64,000 nt of DNA from Streptomyces spirodelae (GTDB lineage: Bacteria > Actinomycetota > Actinomycetes > Streptomycetales > Streptomycetaceae). Below are positions 43,896 through 52,163 of the stretch, one piece after another (position 1 is the stretch's first letter; each line of letters opens with the position of its first letter). Position numbers and translations under genes: made by a program. Where the stretch lies: assembly GCF_017676385.1 (NCBI RefSeq), contig NZ_JAFFZN010000011.1:124001-188000 (forward strand), written 5' to 3'. Under the pieces are notes generated by a model that had not been told where the DNA came from, ran no database searches, and was given only the letters and a program-made list of their open reading frames with translations.

Positions 43896-45290
43896 GTGCC
43901 TGTCGACAAGCCCGGCAAACGCAGCACACGCGGCAAACTCCGCGGCGTGGGACGCGCCGCGGGCGCGCTGCGGCGCCCGCCTGCCGCGCTGGGCCGCCAC
44001 ATCCGACGGGCCACGCACGCCGAGGGCGCCGGCGAGTCCGGGCTGGGCCGGCTGATCGAACTGCACGCCGTCAACTCGGCGGGCGACATGCTGATCACGG
44101 TGGCGCTGGCCTCCACCGTCTTCTTCTCCGTCCCCACCGGCGAGGCCCGCGACCGGGTGGCGCTGTACCTGGCCGTGACGATGGCGCCGTTCGCGCTGCT
44201 GGCGCCGGTGATCGGCCCACTGCTGGACCGCGTACCGCACGGGCGCCGCGCCGCGATGGCCGGGGCGATGCTGGCCCGCGCGCTGCTCGCGCTGACCATG
44301 GCGGGCGCGGTGGCGACCGGCGGGCTGGAGCTGTATCCGGCCGCGCTGGGGGTGCTGGTCTCCTCCAAGGCGTACGGAGTCGTACGGTCCGCCGTGGTTC
44401 CCCGGCTGCTGCCGCCACGGATCTCCCTCGTCAAGGCGAACTCGCGGGTCACACTCGCCGGGCTGCTGGCCACCGGTGCGGCGGCGCCGGCCGGGGCCGG
44501 GCTGCACCTGCTGGGCGAGCAGTGGCCGCTCTACGGGGCCTTCGCGGTCTTTCTCGTCGGGACGTTCCTCTCCTTCTCGCTGGACCACAAGGTGGACTCG
44601 GCCAAGGGCGAGCGCCCGGCACGACTGGCCCCGGTGGCACCCGTGATGCCCGTCCCCGGTGCCGAGGAGCCCCGGGAGCAGGCGGCTCCGCGGCCCGGGC
44701 TGCGCACGGTCGGCGTCTCGGTGCTCAGCGCGCTGTTCGCCAACTCGGCGCTGCGCGCCCTCTCCGGCTTCCTCACCTTCTTCCTCGCCTTTCTGCTGCG
44801 CGAGCACCCCCTCGACGGGCTGGGGGCCGCCGTCTCGCTGGGGCTGGCCGGTGTCGCGGCGGGCGGCGGCAACGCGCTGGGTACCGCCATCGGGGCCTGG
44901 CTGCGCGCCCGCGGCCCCGAGGTGATCATCACCTGTGTGCTGTTCTGCGCTCTCGGCGCCACGATCACCGCCGCGCTGCTGTACGGCACCGTCACCGTGA
45001 CCGCCGTCGCCGCCACCGCCGGGATCACGCAGGCCCTCGGCAAGCTGTCGCTGGACGCGCTCATCCAGCGCGATGTCCCCGAGCAGGTACGCACCTCCGC
45101 CTTCGCCCGCTCCGAGACGCTGATGCAGATGTCCTGGGTCGTCGGGGGCGCCCTCGCCATGGCGCTGCCGCTGATCGGCCGACTGGGCATGGGGGTGGCG
45201 GCCTGTGTGGTGGCGGCGGGGGTGCTGACGGCGGTGCGCGGACTGCTGAGGGCCACCCGCCGCGGCACACCGAACCCGCGTGCGGCGTGA
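43896..45290 (+). CDS. MFS-type transporter
   Basis: 464 aa. A basic N-terminal 50 residues precede a 12-helix core: LHAVNSAGDMLITVALASTV, a segment around LAPVIGPLLDRVPHGRRAAM (loop 2-3 motif), and a C-terminal half starting ALRALSGFLTFFLAFLL. Possibly an exporter; substrate unknown. GTG 43896 is the first start near the basic leader; an earlier start would run into repeats. Confidence 0.85.
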   Translation: MPVDKPGKRSTRGKLRGVGRAAGALRRPPAALGRHIRRATHAEGAGESGLGRLIELHAVNSAGDMLITVALASTVFFSVPTGEARDRVALYLAVTMAPFALLAPVIGPLLDRVPHGRRAAMAGAMLARALLALTMAGAVATGGLELYPAALGVLVSSKAYGVVRSAVVPRLLPPRISLVKANSRVTLAGLLATGAAAPAGAGLHLLGEQWPLYGAFAVFLVGTFLSFSLDHKVDSAKGERPARLAPVAPVMPVPGAEEPREQAAPRPGLRTVGVSVLSALFANSALRALSGFLTFFLAFLLREHPLDGLGAAVSLGLAGVAAGGGNALGTAIGAWLRARGPEVIITCVLFCALGATITAALLYGTVTVTAVAATAGITQALGKLSLDALIQRDVPEQVRTSAFARSETLMQMSWVVGGALAMALPLIGRLGMGVAACVVAAGVLTAVRGLLRATRRGTPNPRAA

Positions 45291-45399
45291 GGCCGAATTC
45301 GCGTCGCGGCATGACACCGATCCGCCACGCTGTGCGAACCGCCCACTACGGCGGACGCGGCACGCCGTACCCCCGCGTCGTACGGCGGTGCGGGCCCGA

Positions 45400-45405
45400 T
45401 AGCCT
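45400..45405 (+). promoter_or_regulatory. -10 box for leaderless transcription of the DUF2771 gene
   Basis: TAGCCT followed by 6 nt and ATG 45412, with no Shine-Dalgarno. Confidence 0.55.
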
Positions 45406-45411
45406 GCCCGC

Positions 45412-45954
45412 ATGAGCAAGCTCGCGCGGCAGGGCCGCATGTCGTCACAGTCGAGGCGGGGCGTGCGCACCGCCACAGCGCTCGGTGCCGCCTCGCTCGG
45501 CCTCGTCGCCCTCTCGGCCTGCGAAAAGCCGTCCCCCATGGTGACCGTGACCGTCGGTGACGACTCGGTGACGACCGAGGCCGCCTGCTACGACGACGGG
45601 AAGGCGATCCCGTCCATCAACGGGAAGTCCGTCCCCCAGGGCGAGCTGCGCAAGTGCCTGGCCAAGGCGCCCGAGGAGACGATCTCCGTCGACACGGGCG
45701 AGAAGGTGCGCATCGGCGTCGACCCGAAGACGGCGCACGACGGGTGGCTCGTCCTCGTGGACGGGTCCGGGGTACTCCCCGAACGGCTGAAGAAGACCTA
45801 CTACTCGCTCCCGGGCAACGAGCTCTTCCAGGAGCAGGAGCCCGGGAAGCCGCCGGTGACGAAGAAGCGCGTCCAGCTGACCGTGGTGCAGACCTCCGGC
45901 GGCGACTTCAACGGCGTCTGGCACATCACCCTCAAGAACACCTCGGGCGAATAG
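45412..45954 (+). CDS. DUF2771 family lipoprotein
   Basis: 180 aa. Signal peptide ALGAASLGLVALSAC with the lipobox Cys near residue 37, then the conserved domain (MVTVTVGDDSVTTEAACYDD, GVDPKTAHDGWLVLVDGSGV, SLPGNELFQ). It sits directly before the menaquinone genes. Function unknown. Confidence 0.87.
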   Translation: MSKLARQGRMSSQSRRGVRTATALGAASLGLVALSACEKPSPMVTVTVGDDSVTTEAACYDDGKAIPSINGKSVPQGELRKCLAKAPEETISVDTGEKVRIGVDPKTAHDGWLVLVDGSGVLPERLKKTYYSLPGNELFQEQEPGKPPVTKKRVQLTVVQTSGGDFNGVWHITLKNTSGE

Positions 45955-45990
45955 GCTCCCTGGCCTTCCGTCCGGAGAGGAGGCGACGAG

Positions 45991-46695
45991 GTGCTGTCGG
46001 CGTACCGGCGGGTGCTGGTGGTCGCGGCGGTCGCCGCTGAGCGCGAGGCCGTCGTCGCCGCCGCGGAACCCGCGCGCGCCCCGCACCTCGACGTCGTCGC
46101 CGCAGGTGTGGGCCCGGCTGCCGCGGCGGCCGCGACCGCGACGGCGCTGGTGACGGCCGCGCACCAGGCGCGCCCCTACGACCTGGTGATCGCGACCGGG
46201 ATCAGCGGCGGCTTCGCGGCCAACGGCGTCCACGTCGGTGACACCGTCGTCGCCGACCGCATCGTCGCCGCCGACCTCGGCGCCGAGACCCCGGCGGGTT
46301 TCGCCTCCGTCGCCGAACTGGGCTTCGGGCACGCCGAGCACACCCCGCCGCCGCACCTCGTACGGGAGGTGGCCGAGGCGACCGGCGCCCGCACAGGACC
46401 GGTGCTGAGCGTCTCGACGACCACCGGCACCCAGGAACACACCGAACGGCTGCTGGCGCGCCATCCGGACGCGGCGGCGGAGGCGATGGAGGGCTTCGGC
46501 GTCGCGGAGGCGGCGAGGGCGCACAGCACCGAGCTGCCCGTCCTCGAACTGCGTACGGTCTCCAACGCCGTCGGACCGAGGGACCGGGCGGCCTGGCGCA
46601 TTCCGGAGGCCCTGGCGGCTCTCACGACCGCCTTCGGGAAGCTGGTCCCCCAGCAGCACACAGAAGGACTCCCGTCATGGACACCAACGCCATAA
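45991..46695 (+). CDS. mqnB: Futalosine hydrolase
   Basis: 234 aa, nucleoside phosphorylase fold. Motifs: LVVAAVAAEREAV at the N-terminus, DLVIATGISGGFA, TPPPHLVREV, STTTGTQE and DAAAEAMEGFGVAEAA (catalytic Glu). It removes hypoxanthine from futalosine in the futalosine route to menaquinone. GTG 45991 has GGAGAGGAGG upstream. It overlaps mqnD by 19 nt, giving a coupled pair. Confidence 0.93.
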   Translation: MLSAYRRVLVVAAVAAEREAVVAAAEPARAPHLDVVAAGVGPAAAAAATATALVTAAHQARPYDLVIATGISGGFAANGVHVGDTVVADRIVAADLGAETPAGFASVAELGFGHAEHTPPPHLVREVAEATGARTGPVLSVSTTTGTQEHTERLLARHPDAAAEAMEGFGVAEAARAHSTELPVLELRTVSNAVGPRDRAAWRIPEALAALTTAFGKLVPQQHTEGLPSWTPTP

Positions 46696-47543
46696 CAGCG
46701 CCGCTCTCCATCGCCTACTCGCCCTGCCCCAACGACACCTTCGTCTTCGACGCCTGGGCGCACGGACGGGTGCCCGACGCGGCTCCGCCGAACGTGACGT
46801 TCGCGGACATCGACGTCACCAACGGGATGGCCGAGCGCGGCGAGCTGGACGTACTGAAGGTGTCGTACGCCGTACTGCCCTGGGTGCTCCAGGAGTACGC
46901 GCTGCTGCCGTGCGGCGGGGCGCTGGGCCGGGGCTGCGGACCGCTGGTGCTCACCGCTCGGCCGGGCGGCCCCGCGTCGCTGAGCGGCAAGCGGGTGGCG
47001 GTGCCGAGCGAGCGTTCCACCGCGTATCTGCTCTTCCGGCTGTGGGCCGCGGCCGAGGTGCCCGGCGGGGTGGGCGAGGTCGTGGTGCTGCCCTTCCACG
47101 AGATCATGCCCGCCGTACGGGACGGCGCCGTGGACGCGGGGCTCGTCATCCACGAGGCCCGGTTCACCTACCAGGAGTACGGCCTGCACAAGCTCGCCGA
47201 CATGGGCGAGCACTGGGAGGCCACGACGGGCCTGCCCATCCCGCTGGGAGCGATCATCGCCAAGCGGTCGCTCGGCGACGGGACGCTGCGGGCGCTGGCC
47301 GACACCATTCGTACCTCCGTGCGGATGGCGTGGCAGGACCCGTCCGTCTCCCGGCCGTACGTTCTGGAGCACGCCCAGGAGATGGACCCGGCGGTTGCCG
47401 AGCAGCACATCGGGCTGTACGTGAACGAGTTCACCGAGGGGCTGGGGGCGGACGGCTATGCGGCCGTACGCGGGTTGCTGGAGCGGGCCGCGAATGAGGG
47501 GTTGGTGCCGGCCCTCGGGCCTGAGGCGCTCGCTTTTCCTTGA
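46677..47543 (+). CDS. mqnD: 1,4-dihydroxy-6-naphthoate synthase
   Basis: 288 aa, periplasmic-binding-protein-like fold. The hallmark N-terminus SIAYSPCPNDTFVFDAW, ITNGMAERGELDVLKVSYA-type segment, VPSERSTAYLLFRLWA and GLVIHEARFTYQEYGL are present. It converts cyclic dehypoxanthinyl futalosine to dihydroxynaphthoate for menaquinone. Followed by a hairpin. Confidence 0.95.
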   Translation: MDTNAITAPLSIAYSPCPNDTFVFDAWAHGRVPDAAPPNVTFADIDVTNGMAERGELDVLKVSYAVLPWVLQEYALLPCGGALGRGCGPLVLTARPGGPASLSGKRVAVPSERSTAYLLFRLWAAAEVPGGVGEVVVLPFHEIMPAVRDGAVDAGLVIHEARFTYQEYGLHKLADMGEHWEATTGLPIPLGAIIAKRSLGDGTLRALADTIRTSVRMAWQDPSVSRPYVLEHAQEMDPAVAEQHIGLYVNEFTEGLGADGYAAVRGLLERAANEGLVPALGPEALAFP

Positions 47544-47567
47544 GGCTGGGCCGCGCTGGATGCGGAG

Positions 47568-47599
47568 ACCCGCCGTAGCAGCTTCGCTGTTCGGCGGGT
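47568..47599 (+). terminator. mqnBD terminator
   Basis: ACCCGCCG/CGGCGGGT outer stem with an inner AGCAG/CTGTT stem around CTTCG, starting 25 nt after the mqnD stop. Confidence 0.75.
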
Positions 47600-47616
47600 G
47601 CCCGTGCGTCTCGGCT

Positions 47617-47641
47617 GAGCGCGCAGTTCCGCGCCCCTTTA
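47617..47641 (-). repeat. Short copy of the dispersed repeat core
   Basis: On the minus strand TAAAGGGGCGCGGAACTGCGC lies beside the cold-shock gene stop; it matches the first 20 bases of the 64-bp repeat at 30663. Confidence 0.6.
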
Positions 47642-48022
47642 CACGTCCAGTTGGTCGGCGACTGCGCGGAGCATGCCGGCGATCTTGCGGCCGTGCTGTT
47701 TGTCCGGGTAGCGGCCGCGCTCCAGGGACTGGGAGACGCCGTCCAGCAGTGTCGTCAGGTCCTGCACGATGGAGGCCAGCTCGTCCGGCTTGCGGCGCTG
47801 CGCCGCCGCCACGGACGGGGCCGGGTCCAGCAGCGTGACGGAGAGCGCCTGGTCGCCGCGCTGTCCGGCGACGACGCCGAACTCCACACGCTGTCCCGGC
47901 TTGAGCGCGTCGACGCCGTCCGGGAGCACCGACGAGTGCACGAAGACGTCACCGCCGTCGTCGCGGGAGAGAAAGCCGAAGCCCTTCTCGCTGTTGAACC
48001 ACTTGACCTTGCCGGTAGGCAC
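47639..48022 (-). CDS. Cold-shock-domain protein with C-terminal extension
   Basis: 127 aa. Residues 1-67 are a cold-shock domain (GKVKWFNSEKGFGFLSRDDGGDVFVH: RNP1 KGFGFL and RNP2 VFVH). A roughly 60-residue extension (RKPDELASIVQDLTTLLDGVSQSLERGRY) is helical and not part of CspA. It binds single-stranded nucleic acid. GTG 48022 follows GAGGA by 6 nt. The frame upstream is a run-on. Confidence 0.9.
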   Translation of the reverse strand: MPTGKVKWFNSEKGFGFLSRDDGGDVFVHSSVLPDGVDALKPGQRVEFGVVAGQRGDQALSVTLLDPAPSVAAAQRRKPDELASIVQDLTTLLDGVSQSLERGRYPDKQHGRKIAGMLRAVADQLDV

Positions 48023-48308
48023 GTCTGTCCTCGTCCTCGTACTCGTCCGGATACACCGGGCTGCGGCTGGATGGAAACTGGCTGACTCTGCTGCGCCGGG
48101 GCGGGCCAGGCCCCGAGACATCCCCGAACCCCGACCCCCGATCCCCCGGAATAGCAGTCGGGCGGGCCGCATGACCCGCCACCACCAAGGTTAATGGCCC
48201 GGGGCGCCGTGGCAAGGTGCCACCGAGAGCGGGTGCCGTCGGTGGTTCCCCGCCGTACGTGCTCCGGGCGGTCCGAGTGCCCGCTGGGGGAGCACTCGAT
48301 CCCGGATC

Positions 48309-48314
48309 TACCCT
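48309..48314 (+). promoter_or_regulatory. -10 box that decides the start of the 76-aa gene
   Basis: TACCCT followed by 6 nt and GTG 48321. The alternative GTG at 48315 would lie inside the gap, directly after the box. Confidence 0.55.
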
Positions 48315-48320
48315 GTGTGG

Positions 48321-48551
48321 GTGAACACTGAAACTCCGTCCGCCGGTGATCTTCTCGTACGTATCGGCGGGATCGTCTTTCTGGTCGGCGCGGTGGCCAC
48401 ACTCGTCACGGTGGCACCGCTGTTCCTGGGCACCGACCCGTTCCCCGCTCCCGCCTACTTCGTCTGCATGCTGATGGGCCTCGGCTTCCTGCTGGCAGCC
48501 GGGGGCGTCGTCCGGACGGCCCGCGACCAGCGGCGCCGAGCCGCCCAGTAG
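48321..48551 (+). CDS. Small two-span membrane protein
   Basis: 76 aa. Helices: VRIGGIVFLVGAVATLVTVA and YFVCMLMGLGFLLAAGGVV, with a basic end (RTARDQRRRAAQ). No named family. The start is set by the leaderless box at 48309. Confidence 0.7.
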   Translation: MNTETPSAGDLLVRIGGIVFLVGAVATLVTVAPLFLGTDPFPAPAYFVCMLMGLGFLLAAGGVVRTARDQRRRAAQ

Positions 48552-48600
48552 GAGGCGGCGCCGGGCAAGCCGCGGGACGCCGGCCGCGGGCGGCTGGCCG

Positions 48601-49317
48601 CTAGCCGCGGGTGAACTCGGCGAACCAGGCGGGGAACGCCGTCAGATCCGGCAGCACCACATCGGCGCCCGCCTGAGTGAGTTCGGTCTCGTCACACGGG
48701 CCGGTGGCGACGGCCACCGAGTCGGCGCCCGCCATCCGCGCGCCCCGGACATCGCCGACGTGGTCCCCGACGTAGACGGCGGCACCGTGCGCGGTCAGCG
48801 CTTCCGCCTTGCCCTCCGCCCACAGCTCGCCCACCAGTACGTCCGGGGCGAGCCCGAGGTGGTCCAGGTGCAGCTTCGCGCTCGGCCCGTGCTTGGCGGT
48901 CACCACCAGCGTGCGCCCGCCCGCTGCCCGTACGGCCGCCAGCGCCTCGTGGGCGCCCGGCAGCGCGGGGGACGGCTCGATGGCGTAGTCGGGGTAGAGG
49001 GCGCGGTAGCGCTCGGCCATCGCCGGGATCTGCTCCTCGGGGAACCAGTACGCCATCTCCTGGACCAGCGGCGGGCCCAGCCGGCTCACGACCAGGTCGG
49101 CGTCGATGGCCACGCCCGTCTCCTCCGCCAGCCGCCGCCAGGCCGCGTGGATACCGGGGCGGGAGTCGATCAGCGTCATATCGAGGTCGAAGCCGACGGT
49201 GGGTCCGGGCGAACCGCTCGACGCCGACGCCGGGTCGGAGGACGACTCCGGCGCCGGGTCGGAGGACGACGCCGACGCCTCCGCCGGGGAATGGGCGTGC
49301 GAAACCATGCCGGTCAT
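48601..49317 (-). CDS. HAD family hydrolase
   Basis: 238 aa. After a Ser/Asp/Pro-rich leader, motif I is VGFDLDMTLIDS (nucleophilic Asp), motif II TLVVTAKHG and motif IV YVGDHVGDVRGARMAGA. Likely a phosphatase of the phosphoglycolate/AHBA-synthesis-phosphatase type. The leader (ASASSSDPAPESSSDPASASS) comes from two copies of a GCCGGGTCGGAGGACGAC repeat. ATG 49317 or ATG 49308 could start it. Confidence 0.87.
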   Translation of the reverse strand: MTGMVSHAHSPAEASASSSDPAPESSSDPASASSGSPGPTVGFDLDMTLIDSRPGIHAAWRRLAEETGVAIDADLVVSRLGPPLVQEMAYWFPEEQIPAMAERYRALYPDYAIEPSPALPGAHEALAAVRAAGGRTLVVTAKHGPSAKLHLDHLGLAPDVLVGELWAEGKAEALTAHGAAVYVGDHVGDVRGARMAGADSVAVATGPCDETELTQAGADVVLPDLTAFPAWFAEFTRG

Positions 49318-49366
49318 TGTGCCTGGACCAGCACCTTGCCCGGTGACCTGCCCGGCGAACGTTCCG

Positions 49367-49948
49367 TTACGGCGTCGCCGGGTACTTGGTGGCGCTGGTG
49401 ACCTGGCAGGAGTAGACCATCCGCTCGTTGGTGGAGTGCGAGACGTCCACGGTGACCGTACGGCTGCCACTGGGGCTGACGGTCACGGTCTTGAAGCGGG
49501 TGCCGATGGTGCGGGTCGCGATCGAGGAGTTGGGCGAGGAGCCGATCTTGAAGGTGACGGTGAAGTTGTACTTGAACGCCTGCTCGCTGGAGGCGTTCTG
49601 GATCTCCACGTCATAGCTGATCTGACCGAGCGAGCGGCTGTAGCGGCAGCGCTCGCCGTCGACCTCACCGAGCGCGCTGGAGTTGTACGTGGGCGGCGCG
49701 GACGGCGTCGGCCGATCGGTGCTGCCGCCGGTCAGGCCGCTGGAGCTGGAGCCGCTGTCGGAACCGCCGCTGTAGCCGCCGGAGCTGCCCGGCGAGGGCA
49801 GCGACGGCGCGGACGGCGCCGACGGCATGTCGTCCAGATCGCCCAGGCCGCCGAACGCCTTGTCCTTCGGATCGTCGGCGCAGCCGGCGAGGCCGGCCGT
49901 GGCGACAAGGACGAGACCCGCGGCCCCTATGGCCCGACGTATACGCAT
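49367..49948 (-). CDS. Lipoprotein
   Basis: 193 aa. Signal peptide with lipobox LAGC (GLVLVATAGLAGC), a Ser/Pro/Gly-rich linker of about 60 residues, then a beta-sandwich-like domain (SYDVEIQNASSEQAFKYNF, ATRTIGTRFKTVTVSPSGSR). ATG 49948 has GGGGGA upstream. Divergent from the membrane protein at 50234, with palindromes between. Confidence 0.82.
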   Translation of the reverse strand: MRIRRAIGAAGLVLVATAGLAGCADDPKDKAFGGLGDLDDMPSAPSAPSLPSPGSSGGYSGGSDSGSSSSGLTGGSTDRPTPSAPPTYNSSALGEVDGERCRYSRSLGQISYDVEIQNASSEQAFKYNFTVTFKIGSSPNSSIATRTIGTRFKTVTVSPSGSRTVTVDVSHSTNERMVYSCQVTSATKYPATP

Positions 49949-49963
49949 GAGATCCCCCGTTGA

Positions 49964-50013
49964 GAGCGCTTGCGCTCGAAGCTGCTACCGCTTGTACTTG
50001 TACAAGCTTGTAC
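49964..50013. promoter_or_regulatory. Cluster of dyads between the lipoprotein and membrane protein genes
   Basis: GAGCGC-TT-GCGCTC at 49964-49977 and GTACAAGCTTGTAC at 50000-50013, with an extra direct TTGTAC at 49992 and 49998. The spacing and symmetry suggest repressor sites controlling one or both divergent genes. Confidence 0.5.
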
Positions 50014-50160
50014 TGGAACGCCGCCTCGATGTCACGGCAGTTGCCAGGTCATGACAGTCCCGAAGCACTGAACCGGCAGAGTAACCGATGCGGAACGGCC
50101 GCGACTCTCCTGCCCGCGGCGTTCTTCCACCCCTGAGGACTTGGGTACCTTTGGCGCTCA

Positions 50161-50210
50161 GGTCCCAGCAGGTCCCAGCAGATCTCAGCCGATCCCGGCA
50201 GATCTCGGCA
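50161..50210 (+). repeat. Five tandem 10-bp repeats in the leader of a membrane protein gene
   Basis: Units GGTCCCAGCA, GGTCCCAGCA, GATCTCAGCC, GATCCCGGCA and GATCTCGGCA follow each other exactly at 10-bp intervals, 24 nt before the ATG. A TACCTT at 50145-50150 could be the promoter -10, putting the array in the transcribed leader. Confidence 0.75.
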
Positions 50211-50233
50211 GAAGTTTCACATACGGGGGAACG

Positions 50234-50809
50234 ATGAGTCAGCCTTGGCCGCCACAGCAACAGCCCATGCAGCCCATGCAGCCCGCGCCGCACATGCAGC
50301 CGATGCCGCCGGCACCCCCCATGCAACCGGGCTACCCGTACCAGCCCGGCTTCCCGCCACAGCGTCGCGGCAGCGGTGCGAAGGCGTTCCTGCTCGGCTG
50401 GCTCATCTCCGGCTTCGGCGCGACGGCGTTCGCCCTGCTGCTCCTCGCCAGCTATGAGGACCTGTCCAAGGTCGGCATGCGGGTCCTGTATGTCGTCTTC
50501 GCTCTCGGACTCGCCCTGGCCGTGGGCGGGGTGGCCGGCAAGATGGGCGGGCCCAACCCCGGTGCGTATGTCGCCCCGGCCCTGCTGGCCATGCTCGCCG
50601 TCTTCATGGGCGTCTGCAACGGCTTCGTGTTCGTGCTGCTCGACGCGGGCGGCGCCGATGCCTTCGAAGCGATGATGGAGCACCAGGCGGGCGCCCCTGC
50701 CGAGTTCTGGTGGAAGGGCCTCAAGGGCGGCATCGCACTCCTCGGCCTCGCCATCGCGGGCGGCGGCACCTTCGGCATGGCCAGCCTGATCGGCAAGCGC
50801 GCGAGGTAG
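50234..50809 (+). CDS. Pro/Gln/Met-rich multi-span membrane protein
   Basis: 191 aa. Residues 1-52 are a repetitive QPMQP/APPMQPGYPYQPG tail, followed by four probable helices (FLLGWLISGFGATAFALLLLA, VLYVVFALGLALAVGGVAG, APALLAMLAVFMGVCNGFVF and the last around GGIALLGLAIAGGG). No named family. ATG 50234 has GGGGGA upstream. Confidence 0.75.
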   Translation: MSQPWPPQQQPMQPMQPAPHMQPMPPAPPMQPGYPYQPGFPPQRRGSGAKAFLLGWLISGFGATAFALLLLASYEDLSKVGMRVLYVVFALGLALAVGGVAGKMGGPNPGAYVAPALLAMLAVFMGVCNGFVFVLLDAGGADAFEAMMEHQAGAPAEFWWKGLKGGIALLGLAIAGGGTFGMASLIGKRAR

Positions 50810-50819
50810 CCCGAAGGGC

Positions 50820-51947
50820 TCAGCCCTGGGAGGGTCTTCTGGACCGCCACACCAGGTAGAGGGCGCTGGCTATCGCCGCCACGCGGAACGCGACGGGGAA
50901 GGCGTCGCTCATGGCCTCGCGCAGCGCGTCGCCGCCCTGGGCCAGATGCGCCCCCCACCGGTCGGTCGCACGGCCCCACAGCCAGACGGCCGTGCCGCCG
51001 AGCACCACGCCCGGCATGCCCAGGACCGCCCACTTGCCCTCGTTGCGGCTCAGCTTGGGCGACCACCAGGCCGCCAGCCAGCCCAGGGCCAGTGGGATGA
51101 GCGAACCGATGACGGCGCCGGCCACCAGCAGTACGGCGGCGGCCCACTCCACCACGCCGCCGCGCCCGCTGCCCTGCTCGCCCTTGCCGCGCAGCAGTCG
51201 CCGCAGCAGCACGGCCGCGCCCAGGCCGGGCGGGGTCGTCGGCGGGGACTCGGCCGGGGGGGCCGACGCCGGAGCCACCGGTACCTGTCCCGCGGGCTGT
51301 GGCGCGGCGGGGGCGTGCGGAGTTGCCTGTCCCTCGTCGCTCGGCGGCGGCTTGAGGACTTCCGGCAGCTCGATGCCGCCCACGAATCCCGGCACCGGCT
51401 CCCCCGCGGCCACGGCGTTGGTGCCGCCGGGGCCGGTGCCGAAGGGGCTGGGGTCCACGCGCCACCAGTCGGGGTCGGAGTCCTCGTCCCCCAGTTCGTC
51501 CAGGCCGGCCAGGTGCGGGGACGAGGCGCCGAAGGCAGCGGTGGGGGTCCCGGTTCCGGTGCGCTGCGCCGGCAGGGTCGGAACCGAGGGCGTGGGCTCC
51601 GGTCCGGCGTCGCGCGCCGGGCGAGGTGCCTGCGGGGTGCCGGCGCCCTTCGAGCCCCCGCCGCCCGCCGCCGGGGCCTCGGAGGACGGCATGGGTGCCG
51701 CCGGGCGGGGGCTCTCCCCGCCGGTGGCGGAAGCCACCACCTCCTCGGGGCGGCCGAACCGGTCGAGGATCTTCTGCACGGCGGCCTTGGTGACCGCGCC
51801 GCCCTCCGCGGCCCGCGCGCGGTCGATCTCCCCGCGCAAGCCGCCGACGAGCCGGGCGCGTTCGGCGGCGGTCATCCGCGTACTGTGCGCCAGGTCCCCG
51901 ACCCGGCTCAGATAGTCGAAGACAAGCTGATCGCTCTCGATCCCCAC
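50820..51947 (-). CDS. Membrane protein with N-terminal HAAS-like domain
   Basis: 375 aa. Residues 1-65 (DYLSRVGDLAHSTRMTAAERARLVGGLRGEIDRAR) resemble HAAS/DUF1700-type helical domains that bind regulators. A 190-residue Pro/Ala-rich linker follows, then about three helices near the C-terminus (VVEWAAAVLLVAGAVIGSLI, WAVLGMPGVVLGGTAVWLWG, FPVAFRVAAIASALYLVW). GTG 51947 is the likely start, with GGGGA before it. Function unknown. Confidence 0.75.
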   Translation of the reverse strand: MGIESDQLVFDYLSRVGDLAHSTRMTAAERARLVGGLRGEIDRARAAEGGAVTKAAVQKILDRFGRPEEVVASATGGESPRPAAPMPSSEAPAAGGGGSKGAGTPQAPRPARDAGPEPTPSVPTLPAQRTGTGTPTAAFGASSPHLAGLDELGDEDSDPDWWRVDPSPFGTGPGGTNAVAAGEPVPGFVGGIELPEVLKPPPSDEGQATPHAPAAPQPAGQVPVAPASAPPAESPPTTPPGLGAAVLLRRLLRGKGEQGSGRGGVVEWAAAVLLVAGAVIGSLIPLALGWLAAWWSPKLSRNEGKWAVLGMPGVVLGGTAVWLWGRATDRWGAHLAQGGDALREAMSDAFPVAFRVAAIASALYLVWRSRRPSQG

Positions 51948-52163
51948 CAAGTCCCCGCAGCCCGCTAGCCCTTCAAGCCTCCGCGAAGACCGTACCGCGC
52001 GAACCGTCCCGCGAGGGAGTACGAAAGCTCCCGCGAGGGGTACGAAGGCTTCCGCGGGGGAGCAGCGGTGACAGGTGCCGGCGCCGTCCGCGCCGGCTCC
52101 CACCCGGCCCGCGGGCCCCGATCGCTGCGGGTCGGGCGGCCGAAGGCGGCTACCGTTGGGAGG
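51948..52163. promoter_or_regulatory. Divergent promoter region with direct repeat
   Basis: Two near-identical copies of TCCCGCGAGGG(A)GTACGAA lie at 52007-52028 and 52029-52049. The plus-strand TACCGT at 52151-52156 is the promoter for the downstream gene. Confidence 0.5.
52151..52156 (+). promoter_or_regulatory. -10 box for leaderless transcription of the helicase-associated gene
   Basis: TACCGT followed by 7 nt (which includes GGGAGG) and ATG 52164. Confidence 0.5.

Noticed and set aside
50161..50210. N-terminal coding extension of the membrane protein gene from 50141
   Set aside because: The frame is open, but it encodes only the 10-bp repeat array; ATG 50234 has a GGGGGA ribosome binding site.
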